Positions 9,477-15,738 of a DNA stretch of 34,121 nucleotides are shown here, one piece after another. Numbering within the stretch: the stretch's first letter is position 1; each line of letters opens with the position of its first letter. A model generated the notes under the pieces. It ran no database searches. It had not been told where the DNA came from and saw only the letters and a program-made list of their open reading frames with translations. A program made the position numbers and the translations under genes. Origin of the DNA: DTYU01 sp040756575 (GTDB lineage Bacteria > Bacillota > Desulfotomaculia > Desulfotomaculales > Ammonificaceae); the NCBI GenBank assembly GCA_040756575.1, contig JBFLYP010000024.1, positions 1 through 34,121 on the forward strand. The letters run 5' to 3'.

Positions 9477-9656
9477 ACCTTCGACGGCATCGAGGTGCTG
9501 CCGGCCTGCCTGCAAGGGGAATATGAAGCCCTGATAGCGGCGGGGGAACCGTTAGAGGCCGCTCAGCTCTTCGTGCTGCTGTCCTGGGGCCAATTCTGCA
9601 AGCTCTGTCGGAAGGGGCTGGTGCGGGAGGGCCGGGAGAAGTGGGTGAAAGTTTAG
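9477..9656 (+). pseudogene. Relic of a Cas3 C-terminal domain
   Basis: A 59-codon open frame follows a stop and has no start codon at its beginning. It reads FDGIEVLPACLQGEYEALI and then LFVLLSWGQFCKLCRKGLV. This looks like the extreme C-terminus of Cas3 helicases of other type I subtypes, where a phrase like EVLPAxxxxEY...LVPISWxQFxxLRxxGxV is common. It sits 12 bases after the intact I-D cas3' and in another frame. It probably remains from a former, different CRISPR system or a recombination between cas3 genes. The family link is from memory of the motif, not an alignment. Confidence 0.45.
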
Positions 9657-9789
9657 AGGTACCGTACAGCAGCGAAATTGGGTTAGAAGTAACTTAGATG
9701 ATAAGGATGTTGCAGGTTTTAAAGCTAGCCGAGGGTTAGTATGGACTTCGCGGTTAGTGATACGCAATGGTAACCTGAGGTATTGTTGT

Positions 9790-10005
9790 ATGAAGCAATT
9801 AGGGAAGCTTGAAAAGCTCAACCCGCGTGAAATCTGGGCTGACGAAGCGCGGGATTTCACGCCCTGGCTTAAGGAGAATATCCGGGCGCTTTCGGAGGCT
9901 TCGGGTCTTGACCTTGAGATCACGGAATCCGAAGGTGCTGTCGGCGACTTCTTGGTTGACTTAGTGGGCAGGGACCTTGGCTCAAGAGGGGTTTTGAACA
10001 TATAA
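9790..10005 (+). pseudogene. N-terminal fragment of a DUF4268 (PD-(D/E)XK-like) protein
   Basis: 71 codons from ATG at 9790. The strings LEKLNPREIWADEARDFTPW, LDLEITESEGAVGDF and VDLVGRDLGS are typical of the N-terminus of DUF4268 proteins, which continue into a conserved stretch like VIENQLExTDHxHLGQ. Here the frame is broken right after GRDLGS and stops after six more residues. A matching C-terminal fragment lies at 10656-11026, with an intact toxin-antitoxin pair between them. The normal protein is roughly 300 or more residues, so its centre is missing. Confidence 0.65.
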
Positions 10006-10108
10006 CAGTGGAACCTGGTAGGTTTAACGGCTTGATATTACGGCCTTGGAGGATTACGATTTATTTGGGGCAAGTTTTTCGCTTGAACACCATGGAGGAG
10101 GGTTTTGG

Positions 10109-10333
10109 ATGAACCAAAACATTATTTCGATCTTTGACCTCAGTCCGTCGGAGAAGCTCCAGCTTGTGGAAGACTTGTGGGATGACCTTGCGGCCACTCC
10201 TGAAATAGTACCGGTCCATGACTGGCAAAAGGAAGAGTTGGCCCGGAGAAAGGCGAACCTGATGAACAACCCTGCTTCCGGACTTACGTGGGAAGAAGTC
10301 AAAAAAAGGGTCCGGAGTCGCTATGGCCGCTGA
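10109..10333 (+). CDS. Antitoxin, addiction-module component family (Unstab_antitox)
   Basis: 74 residues from ATG at 10109 with GGAGGAGGG upstream. The pattern FDLSPSEKLQLVEDLWDDLA, then a W-x-x-E-E-L-A-R-R segment and the ending LTWEEVKKRVRSRYGR, is characteristic of the short addiction-module antitoxins that pair with ParE/RelE-type toxins. The next gene starts 11 bases before this one ends. Expected to bind and neutralise that toxin and to repress its own operon. It lies in the gap between two pieces of a broken DUF4268 gene. Confidence 0.85.
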   Translation: MNQNIISIFDLSPSEKLQLVEDLWDDLAATPEIVPVHDWQKEELARRKANLMNNPASGLTWEEVKKRVRSRYGR

Positions 10334-10622
10334 GTTGGTCGTTGCGCCGGAGGCCGAGCAAGACATTGCAGACGCCTACGCTTGGTACGAGGAGCGGCGC
10401 CCCGGCTTGGGAGAAGAGTTTTTGAGCTGCGTTGATGCTTGTCTGGAAGCGATTCGCCGCACGCCCGAGATGCATGCGGTGGTCCACGAGAACTACCGGC
10501 GAGGATTGGTGCGCCGCTTTCCGTATGCCGTCTTCTATGAGTATGCAAGAGAGACAGTGACCGTCTATGGCGTATTTCACACTTCTCGCGATCCGGGGAA
10601 ATGGCGTCAGCGCCTTCCTTGA
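10323..10622 (+). CDS. ParE/RelE-family toxin
   Basis: 99 residues from ATG at 10323, overlapping the antitoxin by 11 bases. The sequence APEAEQDIADAYAWYEERRP, followed by FPYAVFYEYARETVTVYGVF and an R-D-P-x-x-W end, is the usual ParE/RelE superfamily layout. Such toxins poison gyrase (ParE) or cleave mRNA on the ribosome (RelE); the sequence alone does not decide which. It appears full-length. Confidence 0.87.
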   Translation: MAAELVVAPEAEQDIADAYAWYEERRPGLGEEFLSCVDACLEAIRRTPEMHAVVHENYRRGLVRRFPYAVFYEYARETVTVYGVFHTSRDPGKWRQRLP

Positions 10623-10655
10623 CCTTTTCTTAATTGAGAAAGTGCCGGAATGCCG

Positions 10656-11026
10656 AATTTTTTGGACCACCGCCTTAATTACCACGATTGTATTTCTTTT
10701 GTGCAAGACGGCCGGCTTAGGATTGAGCTGTATGTTGACCGGGGTTCAGGAGAGCCTTCGAGTTGTTGCGCGCCCAACAGGACGAGATAGAAAAGGAGAT
10801 GGGGCAGCCGCTGTCTTGGGAGGAGTTGCCCAAGGCGCGGAGGATAGCGGTTTATACCGATGGAAGGATAGAAGATACACCGGAGCGTCTCAGCCAACTG
10901 CAGGACTGGGCGGTAGAAGTGTTGGGCCAGTTTGTGAGGGTATTTCGTCCGCGAGTGGCAGCCTTGCCGAAAGATTTGGAGCAGATGGGCGACGCCTTTG
11001 CCAGCGAAGCAGCCAGGAAGGCATAG
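10656..11026 (+). pseudogene. C-terminal fragment of the DUF4268 protein, frameshifted
   Basis: Two frames together rebuild a DUF4268 C-terminus. First, at 10656 to about 10745, comes LNYHDCISFVQDGRLRIELYVDRG in separate pieces (notably RIELYVDRG). Then, shifted from about 10763, comes LLRAQQDEIEKEMGQPLSWE, followed by WAVEVLGQFVRVFRPRVAAL. Phrases like VELYIDRG and EEIExELGxPLEW are family hallmarks. The frame change near 10745-10763 and the missing middle show this copy is dead. It belongs with the N-terminal fragment at 9790-10005. Confidence 0.6.
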
Positions 11027-11121
11027 GAGGCCGGAAAAGAAACTTAGTGCTGCAATGATTTAGGGTAAGCCTAAATTGGGTACTTATGCACTAACGGGTA
11101 ATTACTGGCCTTGTTAGCGAC

Positions 11122-11150
11122 TTGACGCTAAAGCGCTAAAGGGTTAATAT
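11122..11150 (+). promoter_or_regulatory. Promoter of the RHH/PIN toxin-antitoxin pair, with tandem operator-like repeat
   Basis: TTGACG (11122-11127), a 17-base spacer and TAATAT (11145-11150) form a strong sigma-A-type promoter. Transcription would start near 11157, just before the GAGGTGA ribosome site, so the 5' leader is very short. The tandem 8-mer CGCTAAAG twice (11126-11141) fills the spacer and is a plausible operator for the RHH antitoxin it drives. Confidence 0.6.
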
Positions 11151-11169
11151 TTTTTTTGAGGTGATTACA

Positions 11170-11421
11170 GTGGCTTATAAAGTGAGCATCTATCTTGGCG
11201 ATCCCGAATTGCGGCGGCGTTTAAAGCTGGCTGCAGCCAGGCGCGATACCACTATAAGTGCCTTTTGCGAAGAGGCGATTCGTGAGAAACTTGCCCGCGA
11301 GGAATCAGACCTTTTGGGTGCTGCCCGGGCGGCGGCTAAACGGCTGGATGAACGGCGGTCACGCCTTGGGCCTGTTAAAATCAGCACGGCGGATCTTGTT
11401 AAAGAAGGACGTTACAGGTGA
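11170..11421 (+). CDS. Ribbon-helix-helix (CopG/VapB-type) antitoxin
   Basis: 83 residues from GTG at 11170, placed by GAGGTGA five bases upstream; a GTG at 11161 is the alternative but overlaps that site. The N-terminus MAYKVSIYLGDPELRRRLKL with TTISAFCEEAIREKL shows the short strand and two helices of an RHH DNA-binding domain. The C-terminal tail should wrap the PIN toxin encoded next. Its stop overlaps the toxin start (GTGA), indicating tight co-translation. Likely autoregulates through the tandem repeat in its promoter (inference). Confidence 0.8.
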   Translation: MAYKVSIYLGDPELRRRLKLAAARRDTTISAFCEEAIREKLAREESDLLGAARAAAKRLDERRSRLGPVKISTADLVKEGRYR

Positions 11422-11849
11422 ACGGTGCGGTAGTCGATGCTTCGGTGGCCTTAAAATGGGCTCTGGATGACGAGGACGCTGTTGAACAGGCACTGGTTTT
11501 ACGTGACAGGTATCTGACTGATCCCCTAAACTTTCCGCTGGTAGCTCCGACGCTGTGGGTTTACGAAATTATAAATGGACTGTGGGTAGCCGTGCGGCGG
11601 GAACGTCTACCCCGAGAAGAGTTGCGCTCTACGCTTGACGACCTCCTGAGTATTGGAGTTGAGTTAATTACGCCGGATGCGCATCGAATCGCAGAATTAG
11701 CTTTGAGCTACGACCTTGCCGCCTATGATGCAGCTTACTTAGCCGTTGCCGAGGAGACCGGTATACCGCTGTGGGTGGGCGATAGGACCTTTTTCGCCAA
11801 GATGCTGGGGCGTTACAAAAAGATACGCTGGATCGGTGATTTGTCTTAG
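11418..11849 (+). CDS. vapC: PIN-domain ribonuclease toxin (VapC-like)
   Basis: 143 residues from GTG at 11418, overlapping the antitoxin stop. All PIN acidic positions are visible: D7 in VVDAS, E50 in WVYEI, D104 in AAYDAAYLAVAEE and D122 in GDRTFF. These residues bind divalent metal for RNA cleavage. VapC toxins usually cut tRNA or rRNA to arrest growth. Full-length and apparently functional. Confidence 0.88.
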   Translation: MNGAVVDASVALKWALDDEDAVEQALVLRDRYLTDPLNFPLVAPTLWVYEIINGLWVAVRRERLPREELRSTLDDLLSIGVELITPDAHRIAELALSYDLAAYDAAYLAVAEETGIPLWVGDRTFFAKMLGRYKKIRWIGDLS

Positions 11850-11939
11850 GGAGTGCGGGGTACCACGCCAGGCAGGGCCAATCTGATAAGACATACTGAA
11901 AACTAATATTGAGGAAGCAAAGAGAAAGGAGACAGGATC

Positions 11940-12173
11940 ATGTCAACGCCTGTTGGCAATTTGTTTAGACAAGCTTCGGCGCTCGATGAGCGCGACCGAG
12001 CCGCTCTGGCCGGGCTGTTGTTAGAAAGCCTTGAGCACGAAGTTGACGAGGATGTTGAATCCGCTTGGCAGGAGGAGATTGAACGGCGACTGGCCGAACT
12101 CGATGCGAACACCGTGGAGCTTGTGCCCTGGGAAGAGGTGAAGGCGAAGCTTATGAGGAGCACCGGTGCCTGA
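11940..12173 (+). CDS. Antitoxin of the addiction-module family, orphaned
   Basis: 77 residues from ATG at 11940 with an AAAGGAGA ribosome site. The string SALDERDRAALAGLLLESLE followed by W-Q-E-E-I-E-R-R and VELVPWEEVKAKL is the addiction-module component pattern, related to the antitoxin at 10109. The partner toxin begins at GTG 12166, overlapping this gene, but survives for only 23 codons. The antitoxin is therefore probably an orphan. It marks the left border of the 6.3-kb repeat-bounded block. Confidence 0.78.
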   Translation: MSTPVGNLFRQASALDERDRAALAGLLLESLEHEVDEDVESAWQEEIERRLAELDANTVELVPWEEVKAKLMRSTGA

Positions 12174-12204
12174 CGTACGGATTCACTTTCATCCTGCCGC
12201 GGCT
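12166..12204 (+). repeat. 39-nt direct repeat, left copy
   Basis: Identical base for base to 18485-18523 and in the same orientation. It begins GTGCCTGACGTACGGATTCA and ends CCGCGGCT. This copy lies in its natural place at the start of a toxin gene, immediately after the antitoxin. The two copies bound about 6.28 kb containing four genes. Confidence 0.9.
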
Positions 12205-12237
12205 GCCGAGGTTGAAGCCGCTCGGTTCTCAACTTAA
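12166..12237 (+). pseudogene. Truncated ParE/RelE toxin, first 23 codons
   Basis: The frame from GTG 12166 reads VPDVRIHFHPAAAAEVEAAR, the usual start of a ParE-type toxin, then FST and a stop. The break falls where the repeat-bounded module begins. The first 39 bases are duplicated exactly at 18485-18523. Confidence 0.65.
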
Positions 12238-13448
12238 ATGTAATCTTCGTCGTAACCTCCATCCGCAGCCTCGAGCGGCATTTCTTCAAGGCAAGTCGTT
12301 TCCACCGCCGGTTCTTCCCGGTAGAGATACTTAAGATCAAGGTATTCCAATGTGTAGCGGATTTTCGTCCGGAGCCGCGCGTATCTGGTCGCCTCCAAGA
12401 TTTGTTCCAGATCCGCCTCGGGTTCCCAGCCGTATGCGCGGCCGTGCAGGTCCTGCACCGCACCGACACACCGCCGGACGTCCGCCTTGGGCAGCGCTTC
12501 AAGGGTAACGGTCTCCTGTAAAAAGGAGTTCAGGACCCGTTTTGCCTGTTCCGCCTTCCGCGGTTCGCCCTTGGCAATCAGCCGCGCGGGAATCTCATCC
12601 ACGTCTGGACGCCGCGCCCGCAGCAGTACATCCGGCCAGAAACGCGACGCTACGCTGAAAACGGGGTAGACCGAAGGCAATGCCTCGGCGCCTTGCGGAA
12701 AGGTAAATCTGCTGAGGTTGTAAAAAGAGTTTGCCCGCGCAAGCAGGCTCAAGGTGCCGGTGAGTTCAAGCTCGTCGAAGAGCAGGACCCAGCCGGCGAA
12801 CCCCCGCTTCTTAATCAGGTGGGCCATCAGCCGGAAGTAGTCCCAGGCATGATCGGCCGACTTGAACCGGTCGATTTTCGCTGGCCGGCCGAAGTTCAAC
12901 CGGTGCATGGATTTCAATTGGCTTACCGGAAGCCATTCACCGTTGAGGTCCCCGCTGAGAAGATACTGGTGAAACGGGTCATTTGCATTAAAGTAGTTCT
13001 GCAAGATGTAGAATATCTTCGGGTGTAACTCCTGCCGGGCAAACTCGAGTATTTCTTCACTTAACGCACTTCCGGACCGGATATCACGCAGGAGGGCTTC
13101 CATCCCCGGTTCCTCAGCGCGGGGAAGATATGTTGCACAGGCCACCTTCGGATACACCCTGTCCATCCGGTTAAAAGGAGTCTCTTTGCTTAACACCACG
13201 AAACTGACCACAAAACCGCGTTCCTGCGCGAGGTTAAAGATGGTGTTCAGGCAGTGTGTTTTGCCTTCCCCGTAGTCGCCCCGCAAAATCAAAAACCGCA
13301 CGTTCCGTCCCCGGGCGACGGCGTCAAGGTCTTGCTGCACCTGTTCCAAAAGCCCTTCCCGGCCGTAGGAAAAGATGGCCGACAGCCTTCGTGATGCCAC
13401 ACCGGACCGCAATGCTTCGACTATGCCCACAGCCTCGTAGTTCTCCAC
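12234..13448 (-). CDS. BrxD/DUF2791-like P-loop ATPase
   Basis: 404 residues from GTG at 13448, with AAGGAGGTG seven bases upstream. The N-terminus ENYEAVGIVEALRSGVASRR leads to a clear Walker A G57-D-Y-G-E-G-K63-T64 and a Walker B LLFDELE with D225-E226. This layout matches the DUF2791 family (BREX BrxD and relatives). Those ATPases work in DNA-based defence complexes, though their exact action is unclear. It is the last gene of a three-gene minus-strand operon, one base after the previous stop. The acidic C-terminus (DGGYDEDYI) is unusual. No other BREX core gene (brxA, brxB, pglX, pglZ, brxL) is present. Confidence 0.65.
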   Translation of the reverse strand: MENYEAVGIVEALRSGVASRRLSAIFSYGREGLLEQVQQDLDAVARGRNVRFLILRGDYGEGKTHCLNTIFNLAQERGFVVSFVVLSKETPFNRMDRVYPKVACATYLPRAEEPGMEALLRDIRSGSALSEEILEFARQELHPKIFYILQNYFNANDPFHQYLLSGDLNGEWLPVSQLKSMHRLNFGRPAKIDRFKSADHAWDYFRLMAHLIKKRGFAGWVLLFDELELTGTLSLLARANSFYNLSRFTFPQGAEALPSVYPVFSVASRFWPDVLLRARRPDVDEIPARLIAKGEPRKAEQAKRVLNSFLQETVTLEALPKADVRRCVGAVQDLHGRAYGWEPEADLEQILEATRYARLRTKIRYTLEYLDLKYLYREEPAVETTCLEEMPLEAADGGYDEDYI

Positions 13449-13449
13449 A

Positions 13450-14442
13450 CTATGACACCTCCTTCTGTACTGCAACGGGCTCGGATAACAGGCCTGCATC
13501 AAGATTGATAAGGTCGCTGAAGTAGTTGAGCCGGCTTCCCCGCACCTCTTTTTGTATGCGCAGCCACAGGGCTTTGTAAGACTCCAGCCCCGCCTGCCTG
13601 TCGTCCATCAGTTCCCGTCCGAAACCGAGAACGATCATCAGGTGGTGCAGGTTGTCTATTTCGTCGATCAACTGGCGGACGCTCTCGTAGAACTCTTCTC
13701 GTGCCGCTTTGCTGTATAAGGGACGCCCGTTTTCTTTGCGCGCTAAAAGAACCTCCAATCCGTCCACTGCAAGGAACAACCCCCGTTTCCCCCCAAGCCG
13801 GGCAAACTCGACCAGCGAGCGCAGCATCAGGCGGGCGTTGTAGCGGTCGATGCGGGAAAAGACGTGGAACCGCCGCAAATCACGCAGCGGCACAGCATCC
13901 GCCTGCATCCAGCCGTAAAGGAGAGCGGTGTCTTCCGCAGGGAGCTTTCCTTCTTTTGCGGTTCCTAAGGCGCCGCCGACTATTTGAAGTACGGCGGTGG
14001 CAAAGGTACGGTTGATGCTTGGGTTACGAAAAAGCTCCTTTTCGAGGTGCTCCTTGACTTCGCGTCGCAGCGACGCGGGCTCCCGCCCCTTCGTTTCACA
14101 TGTCCAGTCTATGAACGTACGCTCTTCAGGGACCTCCGTGGGGTCGTATCCCAACGACCGGATCACTTTGCGGCAATATTCAGCCACCAGGCTGTCAAGG
14201 TCCAACTCCCGGACCGCTGCCTGGTAAATATTGCCTAATACATTCACTTTGGCGATAGCGCGGGCGTCAAGGTATGCTGTGGCGTAACCGGACTGTGCAG
14301 CCGCCCGTTTTAGTTCCTGCAAAAACCGTGATGTTTGAAGGCAGTCCCGTGACGTCACCAGTTTCACCTTGCTACCGCCGGCCTGGATATACCCGTCGAG
14401 GTACTCCCTGGTCCAAAAATCGATCAGGGAAAGTGCCATCAT
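13450..14442 (-). CDS. Degenerate ATPase-like partner of the BrxD-like protein
   Basis: 330 residues. The N-terminus LIDFWTREYLDGYIQAGGSK resembles P-loop proteins encoded beside DUF2791 ATPases. The expected Walker A position reads LVTSRDCLQTSRF (about 28-40), with no G-K-T. A Walker B-like strand survives at LFLAVDGLEVLLA. It probably does not hydrolyse ATP and may act as a structural partner (inference). ATG at 14442 overlaps the stop of the upstream gene (ATGA), and the downstream ATPase starts one base after this gene ends, so the three are made together. Function is not known. Confidence 0.6.
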   Translation of the reverse strand: MMALSLIDFWTREYLDGYIQAGGSKVKLVTSRDCLQTSRFLQELKRAAAQSGYATAYLDARAIAKVNVLGNIYQAAVRELDLDSLVAEYCRKVIRSLGYDPTEVPEERTFIDWTCETKGREPASLRREVKEHLEKELFRNPSINRTFATAVLQIVGGALGTAKEGKLPAEDTALLYGWMQADAVPLRDLRRFHVFSRIDRYNARLMLRSLVEFARLGGKRGLFLAVDGLEVLLARKENGRPLYSKAAREEFYESVRQLIDEIDNLHHLMIVLGFGRELMDDRQAGLESYKALWLRIQKEVRGSRLNYFSDLINLDAGLLSEPVAVQKEVS

Positions 14443-15239
14443 AACTCACCCCCGGAAGTAAAACGCAAGCTGCCGAAGCGCTGTTCGCGTCCGTGGGTGT
14501 CGTATATAACAAAGCTCCTGCCTCTCGCCCGGGTATCGCCTAACACCAAACGCCGGTTGTCCGATGTGTTGAAGACGCCGGCGACGTATAAGCGATGCAG
14601 GTCGAACGCAAACATGTTGCGCGGGTATTGCCGCCGCTGGGCCGGAAGCGGTGTCAGTCTTTCATAGACGGTCACGAGAGAAACATCAAGATCCTTCTGG
14701 ATTCTCACGTCACGGCCCATGTTTTGCACGGCCAAAATGGTGTCATAGGCGTTCGCTAAGATATCAAGGAACCGTGTCGGATTGAAAGCTTCTTTATAGA
14801 GATTGTTTTTCTGCGCCTTTAAATATGCGGCCAGCACTTTCGGCCGGAGGCAGCGCACCACCCGTTCGTTAACCTCGATCGTCCGGCGTTCAGGGTAAAC
14901 ACGGACATGGAAGGGGAAAACCTCATAGGCCGGGAAGGTTCCGGTAACCTGAAGTTCCAGGCCCCGGCAAGCCGCTAAAAAATCAGCGTCAAATTCCCCG
15001 GCCAGGTAAGCCGTTACGTCATAAGTCGGAAGCTTCTCCTTCAGCCGGGCCAGGTTCTCAAGCTGTTTGGCGACCGCCGTTTCGAGCCAACCCAAGGTGC
15101 GTTCCGCCTGTTCCAGATCTCCTTCCCGGAGCGATTTTTCTAACTTTGAAATGTGCGTCGAAGCCTGCCGCTTTTTTTCCATAAGATCCTTTCGCTCATC
15201 ACCCAATTCACGATCTAAAAAATCGTCTAATTTCACCAT
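14439..15239 (-). CDS. Unknown 266-aa coiled-coil protein, first gene of ATPase operon
   Basis: Not recognised. Residues about 1-70 are rich in charged heptads (DFLDRELGDERKDLMEKKRQ and onwards), suggesting a coiled coil. A folded domain with beta-rich strings such as FHVRVYPERRTIEVNERVV and a C-terminal part NRRLVLGDTRARGRSFVIYD follow. No signal peptide, membrane segment or nuclease motif is visible. ATG at 15239 follows a GGGGGTGG site. It overlaps the next gene by four bases. The context points to a subunit of a defence complex with the two ATPase-like proteins and perhaps the divergent helicase. Confidence 0.7.
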   Translation of the reverse strand: MVKLDDFLDRELGDERKDLMEKKRQASTHISKLEKSLREGDLEQAERTLGWLETAVAKQLENLARLKEKLPTYDVTAYLAGEFDADFLAACRGLELQVTGTFPAYEVFPFHVRVYPERRTIEVNERVVRCLRPKVLAAYLKAQKNNLYKEAFNPTRFLDILANAYDTILAVQNMGRDVRIQKDLDVSLVTVYERLTPLPAQRRQYPRNMFAFDLHRLYVAGVFNTSDNRRLVLGDTRARGRSFVIYDTHGREQRFGSLRFTSGGEL

Positions 15240-15738
15240 ACCACCCCCGGCATTTTTTGTATTGCGGTCACGTTTGTCTGCTCTCGTTAAATTTTATCAA
15301 AAGTAGGGGTGCTCGTACACTACAAGTTGCAGTGTAAATATTCACTTAACCCCGTGTGGCGCGGCGATAAACGGCGCATTGCTTCGTCAGCCGGGCAGAG
15401 CCGGATCCTCACGTATTTCTGTATACGCTCCGGCCCGTCCCCTAGCACTCAATGGACTCCTTCAACTTCAAAGCTACCACCTCATTTAGGCTAACGAGGG
15501 TTTCTTCTTCGGAAGCTCAGAAGTCACGCTGAGTGCTGGGTTCCTCGCACTGCTTGTTTCTTGCTGCGTTCCGTAATCATCGTTTGGCTCGAATATTTAC
15601 GTTGCGGTACAGCGAAAATTCTGCCAAGATATAACCAGTGCCGGGTATTTGGAATAGTCATGACTTCCCGGGAACTAATTCCATCATGTATCGGCTTATT
15701 TAGACATTGAAGCACCCGAAAGGTGGAGGCGTCGTATA
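15240..15738. other. Divergent intergenic region of the ATPase/helicase module
   Basis: About 500 bases between two divergently read units. It should hold promoters for both, but no pair of good -35/-10 boxes was found. Short frames on both strands here have no coding signature. A stretch around 15359-15440 is CG-rich and looks like decayed sequence. Confidence 0.5.

Noticed and set aside
10567..11058. 163-codon frame across the DUF4268 remnant
   Set aside because: It changes character along its length and conflicts with the DUF4268-like frames; no start signal.
11903..12502. 199-codon minus-strand frame antisense to the orphan antitoxin
   Set aside because: Composition is serine/arginine-rich antisense; the antitoxin on the other strand has clear family motifs and a ribosome site.
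12234..15239. Complete BREX system
   Set aside because: Only a BrxD-like ATPase is recognisable; no PglX, PglZ, BrxA, BrxB or BrxL gene is in the window.
15524..15715. 63-codon minus-strand frame in the divergent intergenic region
   Set aside because: No ribosome site, no recognisable motif.
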